Source: CAWCAW01 sp963793645 (GTDB lineage: Bacteria; Actinomycetota; Acidimicrobiia; Acidimicrobiales; UBA8190). Taken from it: a DNA stretch of 64,000 bases. The position numbers and the translations under genes were made by a program. Positions within the stretch are counted from its first letter, which is position 1. The number at the start of each line of letters is the position of its first letter. The notes under the pieces were generated by a model, which was given only the letters and a program-made list of their open reading frames with translations, was not told the DNA's origin and made no database searches. The stretch spans positions 186,001-250,000 of the forward strand of contig CAWCAW010000004.1 in assembly GCA_963793645.1 (NCBI GenBank), in the 5' to 3' direction. This document shows, piece by piece, positions 1 to 9,516 of this stretch.

Positions 1-376
1 CGGCTAAAGGAAGATCCACTTGTCACAGTTGAAGCAGTGCTGGTTATCGCGATCCTCCGATCGGCATCCCGTATTGCGCTATTTGCATTTCTGTCTGTAC
101 TCATTTACGCATACCTGCCTTGAGTCGCCAAGGGCGCTTTCCACCCCTAACAGGTAGTGCTGACACCACCGTCCCACCGTCCTTCCCATCCACGCGAGGC
201 AATGCATCCGCGCGCCTCAATTCCGTTCCTTCGACCCACGAAGGTCGGGTTGGCTGGGGCCGGCGGCAGGTGCGAAGAGCACCGGCGCTCGGCGTCCTAG
301 TCATAACAATGTCACTTGTTCGGTTGAACTTGAGCATTGGTGTTAGGACAAGCCGGGCCATTCGAGCGAGGGCCCG
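1..376. other. no gene recognised
   Basis: The stretch left of the monooxygenase stop codon has open frames on both strands, but none shows a family motif, a convincing ribosome binding site or protein-like composition. It probably holds the 3' flank of the monooxygenase gene and the edge of an unseen neighbour. Confidence 0.4.
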
Positions 377-1426
377 TTATGAACTCTGGCGGTCGCGAGC
401 TGCAGCTCGAGCGATCCTTCGTGCGTGGATTGGACCAACGCGAATCTGACCGCTGAATGGAGCCCACATACCGCAGAAGTAGAGGCGCGGGGCGAGCGGG
501 TGTTCGGGGGCACCCGAATGGAATACCGGCACGCCGTCAGCCCGTAACACGCCCAAGTGGCCGACGAACGGCTCTAGTCCTCGTCGGTACCCCGTCGCGC
601 AGATCACCGCATCTGGCCGAAGGCGAGTGCCATCGATAAGCACCACGTCAGAGCCGTCCAGACTTCGGACCTCGGTAACGACGGAGGCAGTTCCGGCTTT
701 CAACGCTGCGATAAAGCCGTCATCGACCGCTGGGTTGGTGCCGCGATGCAAATAGCTCGCGTACGCGCCTTCGCGAGCGCGTGGAATTCCGAAGGTGCGG
801 AGGTCCCCGAACGTCCGCCGCTGCGCTATCGAGAAGGAGAGATCAGCAAGTTTGATTGGTAAGTGGTCAGTCACGAGAACCAGAAGCGGCTGGCCAGGAA
901 CGCCGAAGACCTCGCGCGTGGAGAGATTGGGCGCACTGCGCATCGAAACCGTGACCCTGGCCCCCTCTTTTACGAGGTGGCCGGCAATGTCGATGCCTGA
1001 GTTCCCAGCTCCCACTACCAGGACGTCTCGATCTCGGTACCAACGAGCAGACCGGAATTCCGATGAATGGATCAGTTCCGAAGTGAATGTCTCCTTCCCG
1101 GGCCACTCAGGGAATAGAGGGACCGCATCCCAGCCGGTGGCGATGACCAGGTAACGAGCACGAAGCGGGTGAGTAGTGGTCTCCAGCAGCCACGAGGCGC
1201 CAGACCGCTCAACCTTGATGAGTGATGTCTCGAATTTCACGCGGATTCGGTTGCGGTCCGCGAAGCCCTCCAGATACGCGACCACGTCATCTCGACTCGG
1301 ATTTCGTCCGCAGCTCCGCGGCATGCCACGGCCTTGTAGCTTTGACATCGGACGCCAAGAGTTGAGTCGTAGCTCGGCGTATCTCGTTCGCCAGCGTTCG
1401 CCCACTGCGCTCGAAGCCTCGATAAC

Positions 1427-2925
1427 AGTTGAGTCCCAACGAGTGGTGTACGAGCAGGTGAGCTGAGGAACTATCCCCCAGACGCGACGGTCACCGCGTC
1501 AACCTCAAGAAGCAGTTTCCACACAACAACTTGAGGAGGAACACGGTGACTGTCCCCACCACTATCGACGCGTCGCTCTGGCTGAGCAAGTACCTCGAGG
1601 GCGCCGACGGAGACACGGACCTGGCCCGAGCGATGCTGGGCGCCTTCGCTGAGGCGCTCATGAGCGCCCAGGCCTCGATGCAGTGCAACGCCGGCTATGG
1701 CGAGCGGACCGAGGAGCGGGAGAACTCTCGCAACGGATATCGGCTTCGACCCTGGGACACCCGGGTGGGGTCGATCGAGCTGGCCGTGCCGAAGCTGCGC
1801 CAGGGTGTGTACTCGCCGGAGTTCTTGCTCCAGCCCCGCCGTCGCGCCGAGCAGGCGCTCGTGGCGGTGGTGTGCCAGGCCTATGTGGAAGGTGTGTCCA
1901 CCCGGCGGGTCGACGACCTGGTGAAAGCCATGGGCATCGACGGGATCTCGAAGTCCGAGGTGTCGCGCCTCGCGGCTCATCTCGACGCCGTGGTGAAGGA
2001 GTTCCGAGAGCGTCCCTTGGACTCCGGCCCCTATCGCTACCTGTGGATCGACGCCGTGACCCAACGGGTGCGCGAGGGCGGCCGGGTTGTCAATGTCTCG
2101 GCGGTGATCGCCACGGCCTCCAACGCCGAAGGCCGGCGCGAGATCGTCGGGTTCGACATCGTCACCACCGAGGACACCGCAGCGTGGACCGCGTTTCTGC
2201 GCTCGCTCGTGGCCCGGGGCATGTCCGGGGTGGAGCTCGTGGTCTCCGACGCCCACGGTGGCATCAAGGCCGCCATCGCCGCGGTGCTGGCCGAGGCCAC
2301 CTGGCAGAGATGTCGCACCCACTTCATGGCGAATCTCGCCACGCGGGTTGCCAAGGCGTCGTGGCCCATGATCGCCACACTGGTGCGCTCGATCTTTGAG
2401 CAGCCCGACCGCGACGCCACCTGGAGCCAACTCGGGGTCGTCGTCTCCAAGCTCACCGAGGCCGGGTTCACCGACGTGGCGCTCTACCTCATGGACGCCG
2501 CTGACGACGTGCTTGCCTTCAGCGCCTTCCCCCCCGAGCACTGGCCGAAGATTCGGTCCAACAACCCCCAGGAGCGGCTCAACAAGGAGATCCGCCGGCG
2601 CACCGACGTGGTCGGAATCTTCCCCAACCGCGCTGCGGTCATCCGCCTTGTCGGCGCGGTGTTGGCCGAGCAGTCCGACGAATGGGCCGTCACCAAGCGT
2701 TACATGAGCATCGAGAGTCTTAAGTCGCCACGCCGCGACGAGCCTTGCGAGTTCGACCTGAGACCGGCCATCGAAGACGCCGTCGGCGAAGTCGAAGGGA
2801 GCGCGCCTTTGGCCGTCGAGTAAAATGAAAGAGAGAACGGGTTGTCGACGTCAGTCGGTCAGCTCGGGTTGATGCGAGGGCCGTTGCGACTCACGACCTC
2901 GTACACCACTCATCGGGACTCGACC
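1427..2925 (+). mobile_element. IS256-family insertion sequence, copy 1
   Basis: A 1499-bp element. Its ends are imperfect inverted repeats of about 28 bp; both outer ends share GAGTGGTGTACGAG when read inward. It is flanked by the direct repeat TCGATAAC (1419-1426 and 2926-2933), the 8-bp target duplication usual for this family. It encodes one transposase. It is identical by eye to the copy at 3813-5311, at a constant offset of 2386 bases. Confidence 0.95.
1546..2823 (+). CDS. IS256-family (mutator-type) transposase, copy 1
   Basis: DDE transposase of about 425 residues that catalyses movement of the surrounding element. The catalytic acidic residues fit D in YLWIDAV, D in VVSDAHGG and E in NNPQERLNKEIRRR; a C/H region CRTHFMANL follows the second D, as in this family. 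The frame is open from a TTG at 1531, but GAGGAGG at 1533-1539 sits six bases before GTG 1546, so GTG 1546 is the chosen start. The frame closes at TAA 2821-2823, about 100 bases before the right inverted repeat. Length is normal and there is no internal damage, so the element may be active. Confidence 0.93.
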   Translation: MTVPTTIDASLWLSKYLEGADGDTDLARAMLGAFAEALMSAQASMQCNAGYGERTEERENSRNGYRLRPWDTRVGSIELAVPKLRQGVYSPEFLLQPRRRAEQALVAVVCQAYVEGVSTRRVDDLVKAMGIDGISKSEVSRLAAHLDAVVKEFRERPLDSGPYRYLWIDAVTQRVREGGRVVNVSAVIATASNAEGRREIVGFDIVTTEDTAAWTAFLRSLVARGMSGVELVVSDAHGGIKAAIAAVLAEATWQRCRTHFMANLATRVAKASWPMIATLVRSIFEQPDRDATWSQLGVVVSKLTEAGFTDVALYLMDAADDVLAFSAFPPEHWPKIRSNNPQERLNKEIRRRTDVVGIFPNRAAVIRLVGAVLAEQSDEWAVTKRYMSIESLKSPRRDEPCEFDLRPAIEDAVGEVEGSAPLAVE

Positions 2926-3272
2926 TCGATAACGATTGTCTCAAAGCCCCGCCTGCTCAAGGCAAACGCAGCAGCGAGCCCAGCCGACCCCGCGCCAACA
3001 ACGATGGCCTCATGGCCTTCCAACCCCGAGCTCTCTTCGGCGACTTCTGGTGAAACCTCAGCAAGTAGCGCCTTGTCCTCAGTTGCCACGATGTCTCCCG
3101 GTTCCCCCAATGACTCCCTGCCCCAGTGTTCCCGCAACTGGTGTGGGATGCCAAGGTTGCCAACCGGTGTGCAGAGAGTTCGTGGTGGCAGGTGGAGATC
3201 GTCGCTTCTGCCCGTTCCGAACGCCGGGTAGGTTCCCCTGGAAGCTTCACCCTGATGTTCGACGAGCGACAA

Positions 3273-3804
3273 GGACCCTCATCCGGAACGTGTAGTTACA
3301 TCGCCCTCCACGGTGTCAAGCGACCCGACCGGAAATGACGACCCCGACCTCATACTTGCGACAGGTTCGAATGGCCGCCGGGTCGAAAATTTATGGACCT
3401 ATTCGATACCCATCAACTGGTCGAGGCCGTCGAGCCATCGCCGGGCAGGATCGTCTGCTGCCTTTCTCTGAGCCTCGACCCGGTCTGAAGGTGGTGAAGC
3501 ATCTGCTCGACCACAATCTCCGCTCGCAGCGGACGTGGAGTCAACGTCGGCGATGGCGGTGTACCCACTCGATACTTCTCGACAGGATTCGGACTCGCTG
3601 GCATGCGCTTCCGCTACGCCATCGACCATGAAGTCACTCCTCGATGGGAATTCCAGCTGCATCTTTACCTCCTCGTACAGTGCTTCCCTACGTACTGGGC
3701 TTACTCCTCTCAGGGTTTCGCCCACAGTGCCAAAAGCCCCTATTCGCCTTGCTCACACACGTGTCGAGCGTCAGAACTCCATGATCGCCGCGCACGACCT
3801 GTTC
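3273..3804. other. inter-IS region without a recognisable gene
   Basis: DNA between the 5' part of the monooxygenase and the second IS copy. Minus-strand frames exist (for example 3399-3725, rich in Ser and charged residues), but no motif is recognisable and neighbouring frames compete. Possibly the remains of the gene that preceded the monooxygenase. Confidence 0.35.
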
Positions 3805-3812
3805 TTAGGCTC

Positions 3813-5311
3813 AGTTGAGTCCCAACGAGTGGTGTACGAGCAGGTGAGCTGAGGAACTATCCCCCAGACGCGACGGTCACCGCGTCAACCTCAAGAAGCA
3901 GTTTCCACACAACAACTTGAGGAGGAACACGGTGACTGTCCCCACCACTATCGACGCGTCGCTCTGGCTGAGCAAGTACCTCGAGGGCGCCGACGGAGAC
4001 ACGGACCTGGCCCGAGCGATGCTGGGCGCCTTCGCTGAGGCGCTCATGAGCGCCCAGGCCTCGATGCAGTGCAACGCCGGCTATGGCGAGCGGACCGAGG
4101 AGCGGGAGAACTCTCGCAACGGATATCGGCTTCGACCCTGGGACACCCGGGTGGGGTCGATCGAGCTGGCCGTGCCGAAGCTGCGCCAGGGTGTGTACTC
4201 GCCGGAGTTCTTGCTCCAGCCCCGCCGTCGCGCCGAGCAGGCGCTCGTGGCGGTGGTGTGCCAGGCCTATGTGGAAGGTGTGTCCACCCGGCGGGTCGAC
4301 GACCTGGTGAAAGCCATGGGCATCGACGGGATCTCGAAGTCCGAGGTGTCGCGCCTCGCGGCTCATCTCGACGCCGTGGTGAAGGAGTTCCGAGAGCGTC
4401 CCTTGGACTCCGGCCCCTATCGCTACCTGTGGATCGACGCCGTGACCCAACGGGTGCGCGAGGGCGGCCGGGTTGTCAATGTCTCGGCGGTGATCGCCAC
4501 GGCCTCCAACGCCGAAGGCCGGCGCGAGATCGTCGGGTTCGACATCGTCACCACCGAGGACACCGCAGCGTGGACCGCGTTTCTGCGCTCGCTCGTGGCC
4601 CGGGGCATGTCCGGGGTGGAGCTCGTGGTCTCCGACGCCCACGGTGGCATCAAGGCCGCCATCGCCGCGGTGCTGGCCGAGGCCACCTGGCAGAGATGTC
4701 GCACCCACTTCATGGCGAATCTCGCCACGCGGGTTGCCAAGGCGTCGTGGCCCATGATCGCCACACTGGTGCGCTCGATCTTTGAGCAGCCCGACCGCGA
4801 CGCCACCTGGAGCCAACTCGGGGTCGTCGTCTCCAAGCTCACCGAGGCCGGGTTCACCGACGTGGCGCTCTACCTCATGGACGCCGCTGACGACGTGCTT
4901 GCCTTCAGCGCCTTCCCCCCCGAGCACTGGCCGAAGATTCGGTCCAACAACCCCCAGGAGCGGCTCAACAAGGAGATCCGCCGGCGCACCGACGTGGTCG
5001 GAATCTTCCCCAACCGCGCTGCGGTCATCCGCCTTGTCGGCGCGGTGTTGGCCGAGCAGTCCGACGAATGGGCCGTCACCAAGCGTTACATGAGCATCGA
5101 GAGTCTTAAGTCGCCACGCCGCGACGAGCCTTGCGAGTTCGACCTGAGACCGGCCATCGAAGACGCCGTCGGCGAAGTCGAAGGGAGCGCGCCTTTGGCC
5201 GTCGAGTAAAATGAAAGAGAGAACGGGTTGTCGACGTCAGTCGGTCAGCTCGGGTTGATGCGAGGGCCGTTGCGACTCACGACCTCGTACACCACTCATC
5301 GGGACTCGACC
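3813..5311 (+). mobile_element. IS256-family insertion sequence, copy 2
   Basis: Same 1499-bp element as at 1427-2925, in the same orientation. It is flanked by its own duplication TTAGGCTC (3805-3812 and 5312-5319). Because each copy has a different perfect 8-bp duplication, the two represent separate insertion events rather than a composite transposon or a tandem duplication. Confidence 0.95.
3932..5209 (+). CDS. IS256-family (mutator-type) transposase, copy 2
   Basis: Identical to the first transposase at the protein level, with the same Shine-Dalgarno sequence and GTG start. The DDE residues are intact. Complete identity of the two copies implies recent transposition or gene conversion. 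It is not inserted in a recognisable gene. Confidence 0.93.
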   Translation: MTVPTTIDASLWLSKYLEGADGDTDLARAMLGAFAEALMSAQASMQCNAGYGERTEERENSRNGYRLRPWDTRVGSIELAVPKLRQGVYSPEFLLQPRRRAEQALVAVVCQAYVEGVSTRRVDDLVKAMGIDGISKSEVSRLAAHLDAVVKEFRERPLDSGPYRYLWIDAVTQRVREGGRVVNVSAVIATASNAEGRREIVGFDIVTTEDTAAWTAFLRSLVARGMSGVELVVSDAHGGIKAAIAAVLAEATWQRCRTHFMANLATRVAKASWPMIATLVRSIFEQPDRDATWSQLGVVVSKLTEAGFTDVALYLMDAADDVLAFSAFPPEHWPKIRSNNPQERLNKEIRRRTDVVGIFPNRAAVIRLVGAVLAEQSDEWAVTKRYMSIESLKSPRRDEPCEFDLRPAIEDAVGEVEGSAPLAVE

Positions 5312-5319
5312 TTAGGCTC

Positions 5320-5727
5320 TCGGCAATTGTCCTCTGGCTATAGGAGATACAGCGAGTTCATGCTCGCGTATCAAGGAGCTCAAGATGCGCGTAGTTCGAA
5401 GACCGAGGAGGTCAAATAGGGACCGGCTAAGGGCGTCGAATCGTCTCCACGAGCGGCACTCCGTGTGTTGACCTTTATCGCTTAGCCTCTCCAGGTCAAC
5501 ATCATTCAGATGTTCTACCTGGCCACGGTGCAGCCGTCTCCGTCGATGGGAAACCAATCAGGATCGTCCTCGTTACCAGTCTTTGTGCGCGCCTGTCCGG
5601 CAAAGTTAACGAATTGGCGCCCGGCACACTGCGCCCTCTCCTGCCCAAGTCGGTGGAGCGAAGGGCTCGCTCTCGGCCAAGTTACACTAGAGGCGCCAAT
5701 CTTCTTCAGAGGTGCCTGAAATGCATC
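5320..5727. other. intergenic, no gene recognised
   Basis: About 400 bases between the second IS copy and the 3' end of acetate kinase. Short frames on both strands lack motifs. No clear terminator hairpin was found after the acetate kinase stop codon. Confidence 0.4.
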
Positions 5728-6822
5728 TCACTCTGTAAGCACTCGGCGGGTGTTCCTTGCGATCTCAAGGTCCTCGCGTGCGGCTACGACGACGGTGGAG
5801 ACGACGCTTCCAGACGCGCCGACCTGTCGGTCCGATTCGCCATTAGCGTTCATTACGGGGTCGAGAGAAACACCGAGAAAAGCAAGACCCTTTACAGCAA
5901 GCTCACGCACTTCAGGTGCGTGCTCCCCCACGCCACCAGTGAATACCAGTGCATCCAGACCGTCCATGGCGGCAGTCATGGTGGCGATCCCGCCCCGGAG
6001 TCGATGGACATAGACGTCGAGGGCCAATCGCGCGTCGGAGTCGCCGGCTGCAACACGCGAAAGGACAACGCGCATATCTGAAGTCCCACACAGCCCGAGT
6101 AGTCCGGACCGGTGTTCCAACGTCGCCGCAAGCTCGGCCGGAGGGGTCCCGACGTGTTCCTCGAGCCACAGCACGAGGCCAGGATCCAAGCTGCCGGCGC
6201 GCGTCGCCATGACAAGACCTTCCAAAGGTGTGAACCCCATTGTCGTATCGACCGAACGGCCATTGCGTACGGCGGCCAGCGAAGCCCCGGCACCGAGATG
6301 GCAAGTGACAATGCGCAGGTCCGCGATTGGTCGACCGACGAGCTCAGCACATCGCCGAGAGGCATAGGAATGCGACAAGCCATGGAAGCCGTAACGCCGC
6401 AGATTGAATCGCCGACGCCATTGCGCCGGGAGTGCGTAGGTTGCTGCACTTGCAGGCATCTCATTGTGGAACGCCGTGTCGAAGCTCGCCACTTGAAGAA
6501 CGTCTGGGAGCGCCGCACGGGTCGCATTAAGAGCGGCCAGGGACTTGGGCTGGTGGAGGGGAGCCAGATCGCACAGGGCGCATAATCGGTCCACCACCTG
6601 ATCGTCAATGAGGACCGGTGAAGTGAACTCCGTTCCGCCGTGGACGATGCGGTGACCGACGGCATCTATATGTCCCACGTTCCTGAGTGCGTCCCCCAAG
6701 GCGCCGGCGTCAAAGGTCCCACCTGAGGTCGGAACATCAACTTGAGCGCGGATCTCTTCCTGCTCGTCGAGGACGCGGAGCTTGAGGCTGCTGGAACCGG
6801 CATTTACGACGAGGATGCGCAT
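5728..6822 (-). CDS. ackA: acetate kinase
   Basis: Transfers the phosphoryl group of acetyl phosphate to ADP, giving acetate and ATP in the cytoplasm (reversible). The ASKHA-fold motifs are present: MRILVVNAGSSSLKL at the N-terminus, CHLGAGASLAAVRNG in the middle with the following DTTMGFTPLEGL, and FTGGVGEHAPEVR near the end. At 364 residues it is shorter than the usual 400 or so but has all signature blocks. ATG 6822 is chosen because the conserved N-terminus starts there; the longer frame upstream is unlike the family. It lies 10 bases after the phosphoketolase stop on the same strand, so the two form an operon in which phosphoketolase makes acetyl phosphate and this enzyme turns it into ATP. 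Confidence 0.95.
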   Translation of the reverse strand: MRILVVNAGSSSLKLRVLDEQEEIRAQVDVPTSGGTFDAGALGDALRNVGHIDAVGHRIVHGGTEFTSPVLIDDQVVDRLCALCDLAPLHQPKSLAALNATRAALPDVLQVASFDTAFHNEMPASAATYALPAQWRRRFNLRRYGFHGLSHSYASRRCAELVGRPIADLRIVTCHLGAGASLAAVRNGRSVDTTMGFTPLEGLVMATRAGSLDPGLVLWLEEHVGTPPAELAATLEHRSGLLGLCGTSDMRVVLSRVAAGDSDARLALDVYVHRLRGGIATMTAAMDGLDALVFTGGVGEHAPEVRELAVKGLAFLGVSLDPVMNANGESDRQVGASGSVVSTVVVAAREDLEIARNTRRVLTE

Positions 6823-6832
6823 GGTTCGGTCG

Positions 6833-9205
6833 TTAGTGCGGCCAGGACCAGTCACGGATTTCGGGTGGGTCCTCCCCGTTGGTGCGGGTGTAGAGGCGAG
6901 CCGCCAGACGATTGTCGGCCATCTCCTGTCGAACATGCCCAGCCCGTGTCTCCAACTCCGGTACCCGGTCGATGACGTCCATGACGAGGTGATAGCGATC
7001 GAGATCGTTGAGCATCACCATGTCGAACGGTGTTGTCGTCGTGCCCTCCTCCTTGTAGCCGCGCACATGAAGGTTGTGGTGCCCGTGACGACGATAGGTG
7101 AGGCGGTGGATGAGCGACGGATAGCCGTGGTAGGCGAAGACGACCGGCTTCTGTGTGGTGAACAGAGAATCGAACTCAGCGTCAGACATGCCGTGGGGAT
7201 GGTCGGAGTCAGGCTCTAAACGCATGAGGTCAACCACGTTTACGACGCGGACCTTCAAATCCGGAAGATGGCGGCGTAAGAGATCGACCGCAGCCATTGT
7301 CTCCAAGGTGGGCACATCGCCACAGCACGCCATGACGACGTCGGGCTCGCCATCTGCGTCGTTGCTCGCCCATTCGAAGATGCCCGCTCCTCGGGTGCAG
7401 TGCATGACAGCCTCGTCAATATTCAGCCAATTCGGAGCCGGCTGCTTGCCAGCAACAATCACATTGACGTAGTCCCTTGATCGCAGACAATGATCGGCCA
7501 CTGAAAGCAGACAATTCGCATCGGGGGGCAGATAGACGCGGATCACCTCAGCCTTCTTGTTCACGACGTGGTCGATAAACCCGGGGTCCTGATGGGAGAA
7601 GCCGTTGTGATCCTGTCGCCACACCAGAGACGACAGGAGATAGTTGAGAGAGGCAACCGGGCTTCTCCACGCAATCTCCCTGCTCACCTTCAACCACTTG
7701 GCGTGCTGGTTAAACATGGAGTCGACGATATGGATGAAGGCCTCATAGCAGTTGAACAACCCGTGGCGCCCTGTCAGCAGGTAACCCTCCAGCCAACCCT
7801 GGCAAAGATGTTCGGAAAGCACCTCCATGACCCGCCCGTCGGGTGCCAAGTGATCATCAATAAGAATTCTTTCGGCATCCCATGACCTGTTGGTTACTTC
7901 GAAGACCGATCCGAGCCGATTCGAGGCCGTCTCATCGGGACCGAACAGCCGGAAGTTCTCTGGATTGGCGGTGACAATGTCGCGCAGGAACGTGCCCAGT
8001 ACCCCGGTAGCTTCCGATGTGGAGCTTCCTGGTGACGAAACTGCCGCGGCGTAGTCCCGGAAGTTGGGCAGCTCGAGTTCCTTGAGAAGGAGTCCCCCGT
8101 TGGCGTGCGGGTTGGCGCTCAGTCGACGGTGGCTACGCGGTGGGAGCTGGGCCAGCCCTTCGATCAGAGAACCGCTGTGATCAAAGAGCTCCTCGGGTCG
8201 ATAGCTCCTCATCCAGGACTCGAGCATGGCGAGGTGCTCGGGGTTGGTTCGCACCTCGGCCAGGGGGACTTGGTGGGAGCGGAAGGTACCTTCAACCGGA
8301 AGTCCATCTACGTCCTTCGGGCCCGTCCAACCTTTGGGGCTGCGAAGGATGACCATGGGCCAGCGCGGACGCTCCGCCACCTCGTTCTGGCGGGCGGCGA
8401 GTTGGATGGATGCGATCTCTTCGACCACGGCATCGAGGGTGGTGGCCATCTTCTGATGCATCGCTGAGGGATCCTCGCCGGCCACAATGTGGACCCGATA
8501 GCCATACCCCTCGAACAGCGAGACGAGCTCTGGCTCAGGAATCCGCGCCAGCACCGTCGGGTTGGCGATCTTGTAGCCGTTCAGGTGGAGCACCGGTAGC
8601 ACTGCCCCATCGCGTACCGGATTCAGGAACTTGTTGGAATGCCAGGAGGTGGCGAGCGGCCCTGTCTCTGCCTCGCCGTCTCCAACCAAGCAGCACACGA
8701 GCAGGTCCGGGTTATCGAAGGCCGCGCCATAGGCGTGGGCTAGGGAGTAGCCGAGCTCACCACCCTCGCTGATCGATCCGGGCGTCTCGGGTGCGGCGTG
8801 GCTCGGGATACCACCGGGAAACGAGAACTGCCGAAATAGCCGGCGCATCCCCTCCTCGTCTTGCCCGATGTGGGGGTAGAGCTCGCTGTAGGTACCTTCG
8901 AGGTACGCATTGGCCACAATGCCCGGGCCGCCATGGCCGGGGCCAGTCACGTTGAGTACGTTCAAGTCCCAGGTCCGAATCAGCCGATTCATATGAACGT
9001 AGACAAAGTTCAGACCCGGCGTCGTCCCCCAGTGCCCTAGCAACCGCGACTTTACGTGTTCAGGTCGTAAGGGCTCTTTGAGCAGCGGGTTGTCTAGTAA
9101 GTAGATTTGGCCAACAGAGAGATAGTTGGCCGCTCGCCAATAGGCGTCAATGAGACGGAGATCCTCCCCACAGAGGCGTTCTTCCGACACGACTTCCTTG
9201 TTCAC
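6833..9205 (-). CDS. xfp: xylulose-5-phosphate/fructose-6-phosphate phosphoketolase
   Basis: Thiamine-diphosphate enzyme that splits xylulose 5-phosphate (and often fructose 6-phosphate) with phosphate to give acetyl phosphate and an aldose phosphate. The 790 residues match the full family length. Signatures seen: VTGPGHGGPG, the family block SHAAPETPGSISEGGELGY, and the cofactor block LVCCLVGDGEAETGPLA. The start is GTG 9203-9205 with only a weak purine-rich leader. The gene heads a two-gene operon with acetate kinase. Together they give a short ATP-yielding route from pentose phosphates to acetate, useful when respiration is limited and consistent with the stress/hypoxia character of the surrounding genes. 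Confidence 0.96.
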   Translation of the reverse strand: MNKEVVSEERLCGEDLRLIDAYWRAANYLSVGQIYLLDNPLLKEPLRPEHVKSRLLGHWGTTPGLNFVYVHMNRLIRTWDLNVLNVTGPGHGGPGIVANAYLEGTYSELYPHIGQDEEGMRRLFRQFSFPGGIPSHAAPETPGSISEGGELGYSLAHAYGAAFDNPDLLVCCLVGDGEAETGPLATSWHSNKFLNPVRDGAVLPVLHLNGYKIANPTVLARIPEPELVSLFEGYGYRVHIVAGEDPSAMHQKMATTLDAVVEEIASIQLAARQNEVAERPRWPMVILRSPKGWTGPKDVDGLPVEGTFRSHQVPLAEVRTNPEHLAMLESWMRSYRPEELFDHSGSLIEGLAQLPPRSHRRLSANPHANGGLLLKELELPNFRDYAAAVSSPGSSTSEATGVLGTFLRDIVTANPENFRLFGPDETASNRLGSVFEVTNRSWDAERILIDDHLAPDGRVMEVLSEHLCQGWLEGYLLTGRHGLFNCYEAFIHIVDSMFNQHAKWLKVSREIAWRSPVASLNYLLSSLVWRQDHNGFSHQDPGFIDHVVNKKAEVIRVYLPPDANCLLSVADHCLRSRDYVNVIVAGKQPAPNWLNIDEAVMHCTRGAGIFEWASNDADGEPDVVMACCGDVPTLETMAAVDLLRRHLPDLKVRVVNVVDLMRLEPDSDHPHGMSDAEFDSLFTTQKPVVFAYHGYPSLIHRLTYRRHGHHNLHVRGYKEEGTTTTPFDMVMLNDLDRYHLVMDVIDRVPELETRAGHVRQEMADNRLAARLYTRTNGEDPPEIRDWSWPH

Positions 9206-9516
9206 GTCTTACCACCACCCAAGAGGCTTCGTTCCCAGTGCATTTACGCTGATTTTGCGGTGCCGCGCTAATACAGCCAGGTGCTCCTCGCGCAGTACCG
9301 GGCAAAGGTCGCGACAGAAGGAGGTCCAAATCATTAGAAGTACCACCTTCCATATCCATGGTGCGATTTTGAACTAGACAACCGGACTACACGTTGGAAG
9401 CACGACTCGGTCACCTCTAAGTCGAAACCAAGTCGATCCTGTGATGATCTGTCCAGATTCGAATTCCCCTGGACTTCAAGGTCGACGATACCTGCGCAAC
9501 GACACCTACGTTTTCG
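9206..9516. promoter_or_regulatory. intergenic region expected to hold the xfp-ackA promoter
   Basis: A 311-base gap between the alcohol dehydrogenase stop and the xfp start, both on the minus strand. It contains no gene. A half-palindromic GGACTTCAAGGTC lies about 260 bases before the xfp start; it resembles DosR-type half sites only loosely. No confident -10/-35 boxes were identified. Confidence 0.35.

Larger units (their letters stand above)
377..3272 (-). pseudogene. flavin-containing monooxygenase, split by IS256-family insertion
   Basis: FAD/NADPH-dependent monooxygenase of the FMO/Baeyer-Villiger type (oxygenation of soft nucleophiles or ketones; substrate unknown). The N-terminal part (2926-3272) carries the FAD Rossmann motif VVGAGSAGLAAA and ends ...TIVIE. 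The C-terminal part (377-1426) carries a second dinucleotide motif VVGAGNSGIDIA and two ATG-type motifs (VIATGWD, ICATGYRRG). Removing the IS and one 8-bp duplication joins ...IVIE to ASSAVGERWRTRY in frame, so this was one intact gene before insertion. The stretch before the FAD motif is unusually long (about 85 residues), so the true start is probably internal to 3272. The interrupted gene is very unlikely to make a working enzyme. Confidence 0.85.

Noticed and set aside
1471..2541. 356-codon minus-strand open frame (also at 3857-4927)
   Set aside because: It lies opposite the IS256 transposase, is His/Gly/Arg-rich in the way of antisense frames of GC-rich genes, and has no motif.
3355..3400. 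tRNA-like GGTTCGAA stretch
   Set aside because: No acceptor stem or anticodon arm can be formed around it.
1419..5319. Composite transposon bounded by two IS256 copies
   Set aside because: Each copy has its own distinct 8-bp target duplication, so they moved separately.
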